Shown here one piece after another: positions 36,325 through 50,135 of a DNA stretch of 64,000 nt; within the stretch, counting starts at the first letter, position 1, and every line of letters begins with the position of its first letter. The notes under the pieces were generated by a model that worked only from the letters and a program-made list of their open reading frames with translations, searched no databases and was not told the DNA's origin. The position numbers were made by a program, and so were the translations under genes. Source of the stretch: Latrodectus hesperus (taxonomy: Eukaryota > Arthropoda > Arachnida > Araneae > Theridiidae); contig CM075862.1 in the NCBI GenBank assembly GCA_037975125.1, positions 17,918,283 through 17,982,282 of the forward strand. The letters run 5' to 3'.

Positions 36325-39300
36325 AAATGAAGCATAAGGCATATATATTTTTATCATATAATGTATATTTAGGTTTTGCATTTCTTTGCTTCTTGATAGG
36401 AAATTGATTTGTTTTCATTTTATTCATAAATTTATTATTTAGACCAATTAAATTGTAATTAATTTTTATTTTTCTGTTCTTACTTTTATAAATACTATGA
36501 TATATTGTGCTGTGTAATTTGATGTCCTTTAGTTATATAAACTAATTGAAGTATCTAAATGTAGTATAATCAGAAAAAGTTATCTTTAGATGGCTTGAAA
36601 ATAATAATATTTATTTAAAGTATATTATTAGTATGTAATTAAATTAAAAACAGATAACTTTTAGATTTTATTGTTCTACATTAAAAAATGCAAATAGTCA
36701 AAAGTATCTACTAAAGTACTTTTCAATATTTATCAAATGAAGTTTTCTTTTTATAAAAAAAGCAAATGTAAAATTTGAAGTATAAATTAATTGTCTCTTT
36801 TCATAGAATTAAATTTTTTTGCTTAATTTGAATAATAATTGATTTTTTATCGAAATTTAAATCTTCTGTTTTCATTTGAAATTTTGCATGTTATCTTTTA
36901 TTTAATTTCATGAATATAAGCAAATATTTAAAATATCAGTTTTAAAAGAAATAAAAATTACAAATTGAAGACTTAATTTCTGCTTTTTATGTTTGTGATA
37001 ATTACTTATTTAAAGATGTAATGTTTTGAAAGACTACAGAGAATAAAAATAATAAACATTTCAATATGAACAAGAATTTGATAAGTTTTATATGTGAATT
37101 CTGAAACACTTAGGTACTTTAAAAATAAATATATGTTTATTTTTTAAGAAAGCATTGAAATAATGAATTTTTACAATTTTAAAATCAATAATGAGCCAAT
37201 ATTCTGCATTAATATATATTGGTTTTTGAATATTTTGTAAATAATGCATCCACTTTACTATTACTGAATGATTTTCTAAAAATTTTTTGAAAAGAAAGAA
37301 AGCTCTGAAATATAAATTATAATTTTGATTTTAATATTTATAATGCATCTTTTTTTCATTATTAGAATTTTTTTTTAAATATATTCTTTTATTTTTGCAT
37401 TTGTACAACATGCATTTTCGAATATACATAAAATTAATAAATATATACTGACATACTGTATGGAAATAATAATTGAATCACTTTCTAGAATTGTAAAACT
37501 TATTGCATTAATTGAAAAATTTGTACTAAAGTAATAAAATTACATGAAAGGAGTAAACAAAGAAATAATGGAATAAGTTAAACATATTTTTTTAAGTACT
37601 GAATTGAAAAATTCATAATTTCTCTAAAATTTGCTGCAAAAAAAAAAATACAATTTTATATACTTAAAATGAAAATATTTTAATCATCTTATATTTTTAA
37701 TGTGTCTTAGGCAGTAAGTTGAATTAAGTAAGTAACCTTTGACCTAAGATTTGTCAATATTTTCACAAATAATCAAGAGTTAATTTGAGATATATTTGGT
37801 ATAGATATATATGGAGTAATTAAGATATATTTGGTTAATTAAATGATTTTTTTCTGTTAAAAAATTTAAATTGATATTTTTTACAGTTTTAATACGAATT
37901 TTATAGTATTTCATTTAAATGTTTTTAGATATTACACATTTGCTCTTTGTTTAATAAGAAAATTTGACAAAATCTAAAAATTTTGAAACTATAAATTAAT
38001 TGGCTTAGATTCCACAATGTGTTCATAAAAAAATTCTCTTAATATATATTTGACTTCTATGTTATTTTTGGACTTGTAAAATTTGGAAACTGAACATTAG
38101 AGAGAAAGAATGTGTGATTGTATTATGATAGCTTAACTTTTTTAGTTATTTTTTTGAAAAAAAATTTATTAAGAAAATGGAACGATTTTTTTTTTGAAAA
38201 AGATGGTTTTATTTTTAAAATTAACTGGTACATGACAATCTATATTGTTAATACTTGTGCTTGTTAGAAATTGTTATTGTATATAATCTCTCTTATATAA
38301 CAAAAAGTAGATATAATAAAAGAATGTTTCTTGAATCTAAGAGTACATTAAATATTAATAAGAGTGCTATATTTTTGATATATTTATTAGATGTTAAAAA
38401 TCTTCCGACTGAAAATCTAAATATTTATTGGATTTTTAATTCTATATATTTTATTATTTAATTTTCAAAATATCACAAATCTCTATAATACATATACTTT
38501 TGCATTATGTTAAATCTATTATTATTCTCAAAGATAAAATACTTTTTATTGTTTTGGTATGAGACAAAAAAGTATAATTATTTATTAATCAATATAAATT
38601 AATAGAATTTTTAAATTTTGATTCATTATTTACCAGTTTTTGGAAAAATTAATTTTCTTATTGAATTTTAATTATACTTCAAGCTTTAGCTATATAATGA
38701 GCTTTGTTCTTTGCAAAGTGCACAATTTCAGTACAATTTACTATCACTATTATTTCTGGTTTTATGTATGTCATTTAAATTCAGTCTCTCTTGCTGTATC
38801 AGTCTTAAATAATTTTCTCTTCTAAGAACTGAAGAAAAAATTTTGACTTTGTGTACATAAAAATATTCAAAATTTGTCCCTGTGTTTACATGAATGTTAC
38901 GAAACCTGTTTTTAAGATACACATTTCTATGGATATATTATCTTTTTCCTTAATTTCTCTGGGAATTTTGCATTCCATAATGAACATATAAATTGGTCTT
39001 CCTGATTAAATACTTAGTTTAAATCTTTATCTTTCTTCTATATATTAAATTCCTTTTATACGTCATCTGGGATTTTTTTTTCTTTTGCAAAATCTCCTAT
39101 ATGCAATATGTTATTTTTTGATGAAAATAGTCAATAAATAAAAGAACAGTAGATCATAAATTAAGAAAATCTTATGTATTCACAAACTGCATATTTTAAT
39201 CTTTAGATTTATCAGGATTTTACTTTAATCTAAGAAAATTCACTGAGATGAAGATGATCAGTTAAATGGACACTTTTAAATGAAGTATATAAATAATTTC

Positions 39301-41049
39301 CTTATAAACATTTGTTTTTTTTAAAGCAATAGAAATATTTTCAATTGTTTCTTCTATTTAAAATTCAACAAGCGAAGTATTAGTTCGTTGAGTTATTGGA
39401 GCATAAATCAAACTTATACAGTGTCAGTTATTTGATCTTTCAATATTTAAAGATTTGAGTTTTTCTCAAATTGTTTTGTGCTGGTGTCATTAACATGTAA
39501 AATATTTATATTTGCTATTATGTGAAGACTTTCATGAAAATTTAAACTAATAAAAAAACTCGTTTATGTTAAAATGTAGACAGAAAATGTTTTATTGTAG
39601 AAATTGAATATCAAAAATTACTGGAATTGCTAAGATATACTAGTTTTAAAATTGATTAGATTTAAAAAATAAAATCTTGACAACAACAGTTGTCACAGGT
39701 ATAGAGAAAAACTAGTTGGAAATACTCTTATAAAATGTGAAATATAAATGTATCAAAATTATAAAAGTAATGTAAATGAAAAATTACAAACATTGCCTAA
39801 AAAACGAGATTTTAAAAATCTTGTTTTATGATTTTACATTTAGTCAATTGTGATAGAATTCTTTTATGTTAGTATTATATTTTTTCTTTATCTTTAATAT
39901 AACTTACTGATTCAAATTCTTGAAAGAAGGATTTTTTTAGTTCTTAAGTGCTTTTTTAATGTGAATAATTTTTAAAATATTTTGTACCACACACTTATAT
40001 ATTTTTATACGCGTATCCAATACAATATTCTTTTGTTCTAATTTTAAAATTTTAGTAGTATTTGTTTATATACTTAAAAAGCAAAATATATATTAATAAA
40101 ACATTGTATTATTTTATAAAAGTTCCTCTTTGTACAAAAGTTCTTTACAAAGAAAAATTTTATATAAAAATCAAATATATGAAAAAATTTAGAATATTTC
40201 CATAGTTAATCGTTCGAAAAATGTTTTTGTATAAAGAATTAATTCATAAACAACGTTTTAATTATAATTAAATGGAAGTTGTTTTCAGAAATGGATATTT
40301 TAATTTCAGATTAACAGTTTGAAACATGATTAACGATTTTAAATTTTAAAAAATTCATATTAATATGATAATTAAACTGGCAGGAAATTATTACTCAAGA
40401 AAAGGATTAAAGTATACTTGCTGTACAAAAAATTATTATAGTTAAAAGTTACATTGTAGTGAAACCTACAATTCGAAAATTGGTTTGTTTAATCGTGAAC
40501 GCTTTAAAATGTTCATGCTTTAAAAAATCATATTTTCGTAAGTGGTTAAAATATAAAATCAACATTATTTTTATATTTCAGAGAAATCATTCTTCAATTG
40601 CAGGATATTTAATTTTCAGGAAAAGAACAAATAATTCCTTGCTATTACCAGAACAAAAAATGAAATTCTTTCCTTTGATTATCAGTTTGCTGATGTATAT
40701 AATTTTAACTAAAATGGCTCTTATCCCTCTTATCTTCCTGTGAGTTAGATATAATACAAGATTCAGGGATTCCAAACGAAATATGCAGTGAAAACAACAC
40801 TTTTCACTTTTTAGGTGTTAAGGGAGAAATTTAAGAAAAACTTCAACATGCTATAACAACTCATTCTACTTATTTAACAGTTAAAATTAGACATGATTTT
40901 TCTGTTTTCTTAACGCATTTACATCCTTTTTAGAGAATATTGCATTCATTGAAAAGCATGTAATATTCCAAAGCAGGTAATAATCCACAAATGTTAAATT
41001 TGTATCCTTAATTTTATGTGTTTCTAGTTTACATTTCCCTTGCTTTAAA
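36325..41049. other. AT-rich intergenic DNA, no gene seen
   Basis: AATAAA hexamers near 37042 and 37050 could end the innexin transcript. The frames at 38255-38461, 38640-38825, 38728-38922, 40459-40743 and 40587-40775 are low-complexity, partly overlap each other on opposite strands, and have no recognisable motif. Confidence 0.6.
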
Positions 41050-41130
41050 CTAAACTCAGTGGCACGACAGCCATAATGTGGGTCAAGTCTTACTTTACCC
41101 ATATTCTCCTGATCGTGGAATCTTTACCTT
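41050..41130 (+). repeat. Fragment of an interspersed repeat (GTGGCACGACAGCC family), copy 1
   Basis: GTGGCACGACAGCC, then GTGGGTCAAG, then TTTACCCATATTCTCCTGAT and CGTGGAATC appear in the same order as at 59670-59880 (plus) and, reverse-complemented, at 60225-60345. It accounts for the small minus-strand frame at 40887-41102. Confidence 0.65.
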
Positions 41131-41504
41131 GCTTTACAGTAAATAATTCAATAGAAACTGTAAAAATTTAAGATCAAAATCAGGCAATTATTTAACTTAA
41201 AAACACAGTGAAATGAAATTACTGAAATCAAGATAAAGCAATCGAAAATGAAATTTTATATCTTGATTCCATAAAATACTCAAAAAATGTTTTCTTTTTA
41301 TAGAAAAAGAACACTTTTTTCTCTTCTAAGATTTTATATGTAATTTAGTTAGGAATAATCATTGTAAGAAGAATTTACTAGAAAAGCTTTTACTCGTGCT
41401 TAGTTGAAATGTGTTGATTAAGTGCTTATGAAAAATCACAATAAGATTAATTAAAAAGATTTGTTACTAATTGTTGGCATCATATTTTCCCAGTATTTTT
41501 TCCC

Positions 41505-41600
41505 TAGTGTTTACGTCATCGCGCACGTCACAATACGCCATCTTGGCAACATTTCTTCATCGCCAAAAAAATTCAGAATTTGGAATCCTGGATTATACGG
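41505..41600. promoter_or_regulatory. Promoter-like island with CRE- and YY1-like motifs
   Basis: Within otherwise AT-rich DNA, TTACGTCAT (41511-41519, CRE-like), CGCGCACGTCAC and GCCATCTTGG (41537-41546, YY1-like) cluster with several CpGs. The cluster lies 1.1 kb upstream of the ATG at 42657. TTTTAG acceptors near 42490 and 42512 could end a 5' UTR intron. If so, it is the promoter of the unknown membrane protein gene, though it could fire the other way. Motif meaning is inferred from metazoan housekeeping promoters. Confidence 0.4.
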
Positions 41601-42656
41601 CACCCGTGCCCATTTAAATCGTAACTAAGAAAAATTATTTCGTATATTAAATAAAATATCAATATAACTAAAACAAAAAATTAATTTTATCTTTGATGGC
41701 CAAACTTACGATTTGATACTCTCTTGAAAAATGAAAATTTAAGTGAAAAAACTTCGCAGGAACATTATGTATCATATTGATTTCCCAGAAAAAGACAAAT
41801 ATTATATTATTATCCAAGACACATTTTTATAGCATTTTAAATTTCTTTATTATTTCAAATCCAAATATCATTTTTAATAGCCCAATAAAATATATTTTCA
41901 AGAGATTTCAGAAAAATAAATTATGGATAAAAATTTATCAAAATACAGAGTATCTATGAAATGCTGGACATATTTTGATGTTGAATAAATTTTATCCTCA
42001 ACATTCGATAATAACAAGTTGTCAACATTTGACACTTTCCTCTAGTATAAATGTTCTTTATTAATTCATGGAAAGAGTCTAATAGCTAAATAAAAAATAC
42101 GTTTTTTACTCGGCTAAGGCATCATCGTACAATTAGAAGGCAAATCGGGAATAGTGTTGTCAATTAATATTTGACTGGGTTAATTTCTGTGAGACCACTC
42201 ACACACATATCGAAGGAAACCTTGTTTTTTAAAAATATGGTTTTGCGTTTTCGATTGCCAACAATATTTATTTTTGACTCTTAACAAAATTATTTCTGAA
42301 ATTTTACGCTAGAATTAGATGAAAAATTTGAAAATTACTTTTAAATTGAAAATTTTATTTATAATTGGATTAAATGGTAAAGCTACGAATCAATATTTCT
42401 ATTAATCTGACTATTCCAATCCGTTTAAATGCTCACGGCATTTGAACTGCTTCAATTTTTATTTATTTTTTGATGTTGTCATAAGTAGTGTTTTAGGTTT
42501 ACTATCGATATTTTAGATTAAATAAATATCTCCAATAATCAAATCTATATTTCTTGTACCTATGAATTAGAAAAAAATAACAAAGAAAATGTGAACACAA
42601 ATATACTTTTAAGTTGTAGTCATCTTTCTAAAATAAAAAAGTCGCTTTTATAAATT
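41601..42656. other. Putative leader or intron of the 42657 gene
   Basis: AT-rich, no supported coding frame. If the promoter-like island at 41505-41600 is real, this would be 5' UTR plus intron of the next gene. Confidence 0.35.
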
Positions 42657-43517
42657 ATGGACAGACTTTGTGGTCCTATTTGGCAAACCATTCTATTAAT
42701 AGCTTGTAATATTTCTTTGCTTATTCTTGGTCATTTATTTTGGCTTTTTGAAAAAATTGACAGTGAATTTTTAATTTTTTTAATTGACATTTTGCTCATA
42801 ATTGTTATATTGTACTTCATTTTGAAAACTAATGGAAATCGGGGCATTGCATCTAAAACTAAAATGGTTCCACCAGAAAGACAAGCGAAGAGATTTACAG
42901 ACGATAAATTTATATCCCACTGGAAAAATCATTTCCTAGATTATAATATCAAATTACCTTTGGACCGTGTAGCTTACCTTAAAGCTAAGTACAACATAGG
43001 ACCTTTCTCTTTACACCCATTCGCTCCAGAGATATCACTTTCTTTTCTCAAAAGACTTGCTTCAACGCGACAGAGAAATCAATTTGAAGAAAACGAATGC
43101 CATTCAATATGCGTCATTACACAATTCAGTGAAGCTTATGTACAGCACAAAGCCCTTCTATACTACGTACAAGGAATAAAAAGCGTGGACTTCATGTATC
43201 AAGTCACTAGATTGAATGATTACGTGTTGCGTCCGTCGTTAGCAGCAATCCAACCGTTTAGAAGTTCTTCACTGAAGGAGGAGGAAGAAGAATTACATTC
43301 AGATTCAGTGGTATTTGAGTTCGAAAACTGGGAGAGCTCGGAAGAGAGAAAGGAAGAATTCTTGAAGCAAATCGAAAAATCTAAGAAAATACTGGAGAAT
43401 GTGCAAAACGTATTTAATCTTTTAAATCAGCAGAAAAAAGATCAGAGGATCAGAAGGCATGAATGTGATTCCACAGAGCTGGCTTCTGAACTGCAAGAAT
43501 GCGATACTTTTTTCTAA
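42657..43517 (+). CDS. Uncharacterised two-pass membrane protein with C-terminal coiled coil; single exon
   Basis: Encodes 286 residues from the first ATG of a long clean frame whose composition is far from its AT-rich surroundings. I do not recognise the family. Two strongly hydrophobic helices lie at about 8-31 and 38-57, joined by a short loop (FEKIDSE), so both ends could face the same side. A basic stretch follows (K-T-K-M, R-Q-A-K-R, about 66-79), then a 120-residue presumably soluble region with aromatic and basic patches (FISHWKNHF, YNIGPFSLHPFAPEISLSF, YVQHKALLYYVQGI). After an acidic run (EEEEE at 208-212), residues about 228-262 are rich in E, K, Q and L with heptad-like spacing, suggesting a coiled coil. 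There is no signal peptide apart from the first helix. Codon use and the lack of lesions support a real gene. It could be lineage-restricted, or too diverged to place by eye. Confidence 0.8.
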   Translation: MDRLCGPIWQTILLIACNISLLILGHLFWLFEKIDSEFLIFLIDILLIIVILYFILKTNGNRGIASKTKMVPPERQAKRFTDDKFISHWKNHFLDYNIKLPLDRVAYLKAKYNIGPFSLHPFAPEISLSFLKRLASTRQRNQFEENECHSICVITQFSEAYVQHKALLYYVQGIKSVDFMYQVTRLNDYVLRPSLAAIQPFRSSSLKEEEEELHSDSVVFEFENWESSEERKEEFLKQIEKSKKILENVQNVFNLLNQQKKDQRIRRHECDSTELASELQECDTFF

Positions 43518-44509
43518 TCCTTTTTACTTATATGTCTATATTAAAATAATTATTTTTACATACATTTTTAGAAATGCCTTCTTGTGAAACTAATAAGTTT
43601 TATGGCATAAAAATGGCTATTTAACTTCAATTGGAGATCGATTAGTTTTCATAAGAAAAAGACAAGTCTTAGGAAACCGGAATGAACAGTCAAAAAATGT
43701 ATCAATCTTCAAAGCTGAAAATTTAAATTTCATTATTTTGAAGCACACAGCAACCAAAGGGTTAACTATAGTTACAATACCAAACAAAAAATATCATCAA
43801 ATATATATATTACAACTTATCTTAAATACATGTTATTAGTTTAAAAGTAGTATGATAGCTTATTGAAAATTATTGTTGTAACATGAAATAATTCGCTGGA
43901 GATGGCCAACTCTTGGAATAGTCGCCATTTTGACTCTAAAAAGCAAAAAGGTAAATACGTCTATGTTATTCGATTTACATCGACCTCATCATAGATATTC
44001 CATTGAGAAAGCATATGCACTTTACACATTCGTAAAGCTTAATGACCAACCACTGTGGGGAGGCAGATAAAGATGCACTATCTCTGGTGTTAACATCGTC
44101 CTTTGACCCATAATTCAAAATTATGAGAAGATTCATTATGGGATGACTTTGCATTTAATCAATACAGTATGGGATTTTTTCATATATACATATTTTGCAT
44201 AAATTTTTATTAAGATCTTTGTTCCTACTAATAATCTTAACAGTCAAATTCGGAAATAAAATTAATTAAAAATATTTAGTTCTGTTGTTAAATATTATAC
44301 ATAAGTATGGATGTTGAAGTATATTTGGAATGTAACTAGAAGTTTTAAGAAAGAATAATAAAAAACTTATGCATTAAATTCATAATACTATTAGCATTTT
44401 AAGAAAAAACATGGAAATTAAGACAGAAGCATATGTCTTTCGTTTAATCAGAGCACAACGAAGGTAAAAGTACACTTTGCTTTAAGACTGCTCCGACAGA
44501 TGGCAGCAT
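43518..44509. other. No gene; one less AT-rich patch at 43870-44120
   Basis: The patch starts with TTATTGTTGTAAC, which could be the reversed tail of a (CAA)n SINE. It contains CACTGTGGGGAGGCAGATAA and GGTGTTAACATCGTCC. It is likely an unclassified repeat with no frame to support. Confidence 0.4.
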
Positions 44510-44738
44510 CAAAGGATCCACTCCTATTTTGAAATTGATCTAGAGAGTGAGGAAATTTTCTCCAGACCATTACACCAATGGTAACTGCTCAACGACATAC
44601 CACAGGACTTTCTATTCCACAGATTTAACGAGCTCGTATAACTCACGTGTTCGGTGGGTCTTTAGTGGCATTGGGAATCGAACCCAGCCCTTCCAGATGG
44701 AAGGCCAAAGCCCTAACTACTGGGCTACCACGGCCCCC
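44510..44738 (-). mobile_element. tRNA-derived SINE, minus strand, well-preserved head
   Basis: Read on the minus strand from 44738: GGGGGCCGTGGTAGCCCAGT gives the head and A-box, then TAGTTAGGGCTTTGGCC, then a B-box GGGTTCGATTCCC. These are spaced as in a tRNA gene, so this is an RNA polymerase III type promoter. The left boundary is not clear and may extend to about 44450. The layout is close to the family at 24736-24919 but not identical. The 70-codon plus frame at 44547-44759 is a by-product of the element. Confidence 0.85.
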
Positions 44739-47183
44739 ATATTTGATTTATATTATTAAAACTGAAACAGTATAAAAATTTGTATTTAAAGATTTTTTTA
44801 AATTCACACCATATTACCAACAATATCAACATAATGTTGCTTTTGTATTCCAACTATATTCACATAGAAAGTACACTTCATGATAACATGTTGTATTCAC
44901 ATATCAGAAAAGAAATCTGGAAAATATAAAAAAATCCACTAAGATGAATGACCAAACATTAAGCAGAAATTCTACATCCATTTTTCCATTGTTTAACAAT
45001 ATCGACAGAGATCTAAAGACTGCAGTCTTAACATTGGGACATAGTAGATAGTTCAATAGCCAAATTTTGTTGTTTGGATTTTTAATATCAAATGAATATC
45101 CGTTTTTCAAGAAAATTTTCTCATAGATATAGTTGGACAAGTTTTGCAAAGAAGTTGAGGGATAAACTCCCAAATATCCATCTGATGTGAGCATACAAAA
45201 ATGCAACACCTGTCTCTTGTTCAACCAAAACTTTCATCGAAACTGGGATTTAAATGAGCATGTTACTACCACTACAGTACCAACTTTTATAATTCTATAT
45301 ATATATATATGTATTCAAAGAATACATAATGGATTTATAACTCAAATTACTAAAATTTTCTAGTTTCATTACATCATTTGCACTAAAGAACGTATTTACA
45401 ACAAAGAACTTCATTTTAAATCAAAATTTTAACTAGGTTTAAAAGCAAAATGTTTCACAGAAATCTTTAAAAGATATATTTAAAGCTCATATTTTTAACT
45501 CACTTTCATACTTTAATGTAATCAAAATTTAAAAATAAAATTTGTTTTTGGATTTATAGTTAAGTAAAATCAAAAAATATGATTTCATTGAAGCATTTAT
45601 AAAGATTAAAAAAACTCTTATTTATGATTTTAAAATAATTATATTAATTTAATCAATTAAATTAAAATTAAGCAAATGCTTTTTAAATTTCAAACAAATT
45701 TAAATAGTTTTTCACTATATTTTTATTGTTATCATTTATTTTTTTCAAAAGTACTGAATTCAATTTCTTAAAAGATATACTTTTGATACTGTCTTAACAA
45801 TGCTTAATTTATTTTATCACAATTACTAATAAATATCTTTAAAAAAAGGCTGATACAAACAAAATTGAGGCAGAAATAGACCATAATTTAGAGCATTTAG
45901 TTAATAACGTTTTTATGACTCGATTATTTTCTTAAAGAATTGTTAAATGTTACAACAGACAAATCATGTGATTTTAAGTAGATTCAAATGAATCACCAAA
46001 ACAATATTCATTGTTAAATAAGTAAGAGATGTGTATTCTTTAACTCCTTATTCCAATAAGAAATTATTTATAATAACATGAGGAAATCTTTCATACTCAT
46101 TATATCTATATAAATTTTCATTATATATATATATATTATTCTTTCATAGAATAAAAATATAATAGTATCAAAAGGCAAATATCAGATTTTTAATTACAAA
46201 ATAAAAAAAAATTTTGGAAATTATAATATGCAGCTGTGTTTACTATTTTTCTCTTAATAAATGCACTGAATATGGGAAAAATGATGAAATATACATGACT
46301 TTTATTACCTAAATTATGTGAAAGCGAATATAAATAAGAGGTAGAAAATGCAAGGAATAAAATATATTTAAAAAGATGCATCAGAACCTAAGTGTTAGTA
46401 CGATTAAAAGATTTTCAATTATACTAACCAAAAAATTAATGTAACAATGATTCTAAATGAAAAAATTAATGATATGGAGTAAAATACTAAATATCTTCCA
46501 CTTGAAAATTTGGATTACAATGAAAGTCTACAATAGGAAAAACGTTACTTAAAATAGACATTATAAGGTTTCAAAGCTAAGAATAATTCCATATCTAAGC
46601 AGAATATGTATATATTCTAAAAAATGTGTGATTATATCTATTTCTTGACCCACATATGTTGATTACTACTGTTGTATGAAACCATTTTTAATATATGATA
46701 TATGAAATATATAAACTTTATACTGAATATTCATATTTTTGTAATAGAATAAGTTTATTAAAAATCTTTTAAACTCTTATGAAACTTTACGATAATTCTT
46801 ATGTAACATTTTTTTCTAAATTTAAGAGCAATAATTTAAAATAATTTTTTGATTTATTTTTATACAGTAATATTAGTATTTAATATCAAATTATTTTAAA
46901 TATGTCAAGTATGAACAATCATAAAAAGAATTATTACCCACTGTTGAAAATTTTTAGTGAGTAATACAGTATGGTTAGTTATTGAATCTAACTTTTTATT
47001 TTTTAATGGAGTAAACTTGTGTAATTTTTCTTTTGTTAAAAAGTAAAAAATGTTACTTTTCTACAACTAAAAAATAAATACATACATAATATCATGTCTA
47101 ATTTATCTTTAAAGAGAGCCTGAATATAAGCATTATAACAAAATATTTAAGATAATTTTAGAATAAATTTATTGTTACTTGGA

Positions 47184-47184
<1 letters not shown>
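44739..47184. other. AT-rich DNA, no gene seen
   Basis: A less AT-rich patch at 44880-45270 contains a 106-codon minus frame (45224-44904) with no recognised motif. It may be an old repeat. The rest is AT-rich with nothing supported. Confidence 0.5.

Positions 47185-47270
<86 letters not shown>
47185..47270. repeat. (TA)43 microsatellite
   Basis: An uninterrupted TA array of 86 bp. Perfect arrays this long are usually polymorphic and can extrude cruciforms. Confidence 0.98.
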
Positions 47271-47273
<3 letters not shown>

Positions 47274-50135
47274 TTTGCACAGAAAATGTGCATAGATATA
47301 TTATCAGTAGTTTAATATTTAAGAATGTTTGCACAAACTTTTAAACTAGAATTAGATTTATTACACAAAAATAAGATCCCTTAATAAAACAACACACTAA
47401 AGTTCATTTAAATTACAAATGCAATGTTATTAAAATATAAGTAAAAAATTCAAAAAATGAAATTAAATATAATAATAAATGTACAGAAGTACAATTACTA
47501 TTTTATAAATAATTTATTGATATTAAGCAACCAGAAAATAATGTCTGTAAGCAATAACATGATGCATTATTACAGTGATAGGAACTTACTAAGCTCTAAA
47601 AATATAGCATGTCAAAAATATTGCACAAAAAAATACTTTTTCAACATTAAAAAAATATAAAACATTTCAAAGTATAATACATAGTATTTCAAGCTCACAT
47701 TCTTGGGCAAAAAATAGCTGCTTCTAATACAAATTCTACATAAAACATAAACTGTACATTAAGTGATAAATAATTTTTAATTTTATAATAGTAAGTGCAA
47801 TTAAAATTAAGCTTTAGATCAACACTAATTTGCAGAAATAAAAATAATAGTGAGTACATAATATACAATTGATGTAATCAAAAAAATCGATACAAATACT
47901 TTTACATTTCTTATCTTTGGACTATCCAATATTAATATAATATTTAAATAACAAATAAGGCATTTTACAAAGTAAGAAAATATGGATATTACATTGTATA
48001 TAATACTGATACAATATTTAATCCATCTGTTACAAGATCTCAACAATAATTACTTCATATAAGAATATACATATTTACTTGATAAATAGTTTTTATAAAA
48101 ATAAATCATTATTAATAAATAGTACAAATTTTTTATTTTCAAATTTTAACATGAATGATAAAATATGAAGGCTACATTTACATTTGTCAAAAAAGCTATT
48201 TCTTTAGTTTCATTAAAAGCAAATATTAATCTTTATAGAAAAGAAAAATTGGAAATAACAAGTACATAATTTCATTGCAATAAAGTATCATATTTTTTCA
48301 TTGAATACTTATAAATCATACCAAAAAAGTTATGGAAAATTTTCAGTTCTTCCAAAAGGGGGAGAAAAGGGCAAATATTGTTATTTGCAGCTAAATGCAG
48401 TATTTTATTTCCAAGCAATGTTTGTAATATTTAAGACTCAAATAAGAATTATATTTTCATTATTTTGAGAGCCCATAACTTTTTCTTAACAAAAATTTTG
48501 AAATAACTTGACAATTTAGATGGGATTGTGATACATTATAACTAGTAAAATAATTTTGATTAAAAAAATTAATAATTTATAAAATTTTTTGATTAAAATA
48601 TGAAATACTTCTATTTAAAGTATATTATTTTGCCAGTTTTCATTATTCTGTAAATCATTATTTCCTCCCACAATATTTCTATATCTGACTCTGAGATAAA
48701 CGTTTTTTACTTTTTATAGATTTTTTTATTGTTATATTATATCTTTTATCATAAGAGAAAATATAGTTTCCAAATTATTTATTTTATAAATTGCAATTTA
48801 AACATGTTTATGTAATAACATACTCTCCTAATCTTTTGTAGATAGGATTTCACATTTATTTATTATATTGATGAATAATGAAACTAAAAAAAGTGAAAAC
48901 CCACTTAAAAATTATGAGTCATAATAAGTATCATCATTTTTCTTTCTTAGAATTAAAAAACAATTATGTTTATTTTCTGTCATGGTTGATTTTTACCATG
49001 TTTTTAAGGAGCTGGAAGTTCATAAGAAAACAACAGTTTTTGCAAAAAAAATTTCCCTTAGTGTTTTATTGTCCTTCATTCTAATAACATGTTCAACCCA
49101 ATTGAGACGGCTTACTTTAATGTGATGTACGTATTATTTTTTTTACTAATCTAATAAAAATATTTTTTATAAAAATTTATAAAACATAAATAAAAAAATT
49201 AAATAAAAAATAAATAAACAGTTAAAAGTGTAAGTCAGACTGAAAAGTTTTGGTTCAATAATCTAGAATACAAAATCATTTATTTTTTAACTGGTTACAT
49301 AATTTAGCTTTAAGAGATTTTAAGTATAAATTTTAATTGCTTATTTAATAAAAAAGTTTTAAGAATATAATGAATATGATAAAAAAATTTTAAATGGAAT
49401 GCATACAATAATATTTTCAATGTATATAAATTTCATTTATAAATCTTACTTCTGTAGAAATCTGATATTAAACAATAAAACCTACATTCTGTTACTTTTC
49501 CAGCTGAAGAACATAAAATAAATATCAAAATACATATTTCATAACTAAGCACATATCCAGCTTTCATAATTTTGAGTTTTCTCAGCACATATATAAATTT
49601 GATATAAGTTAATATTTATATTTGGAAAATTTTGAGTGTATTCACCAGTGAAATACTAACTTTTAAATAAAATGGTTAGATTTATTTTAAAATATCATAA
49701 TTAGAATTACACAAATAAATAGGTTCAGGACAGAAAATCATTTAGTACAATTTCTGCAAATTAATTTGGTTTTAAAAATGTTAACAATTAAAAATAATTT
49801 CAAACTTCAATAAAAAATTAAAAGCTAAGAAGCTTCACATGAAAATGGCTTTAACTGAGTATTTTTTATAAAAGGTAAGTCACAGTTGTAAATGTAGAAA
49901 ATTGTGTTTTATTAATATTTGAGTTAAGGATGGGTAAAAATGTTGCAATATAACTAAACAAATTTCCAACAAATTTAGTCAATTTTTATTACAATATAAT
50001 AATACAGTTTAAAATTAAACATGAAATCTTAATATGGATCTCAAAAATTATTATAATTTCTAACCAATACAGTAACTCTTATATTTCTTTCTTTTTTGTC
50101 ATTAAAATTTTAAACATTTGCTTGCATTACTTATT
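47271..50135. other. AT-rich DNA, no gene seen
   Basis: No supported gene. The short frames at 47457-47660, 47825-48046 and 48878-49084 are low-complexity. Confidence 0.55.

Noticed and set aside
44904..45224. A 106-codon minus-strand gene
   Set aside because: No motif or paralogue recognised; probably a frame in an old repeat.
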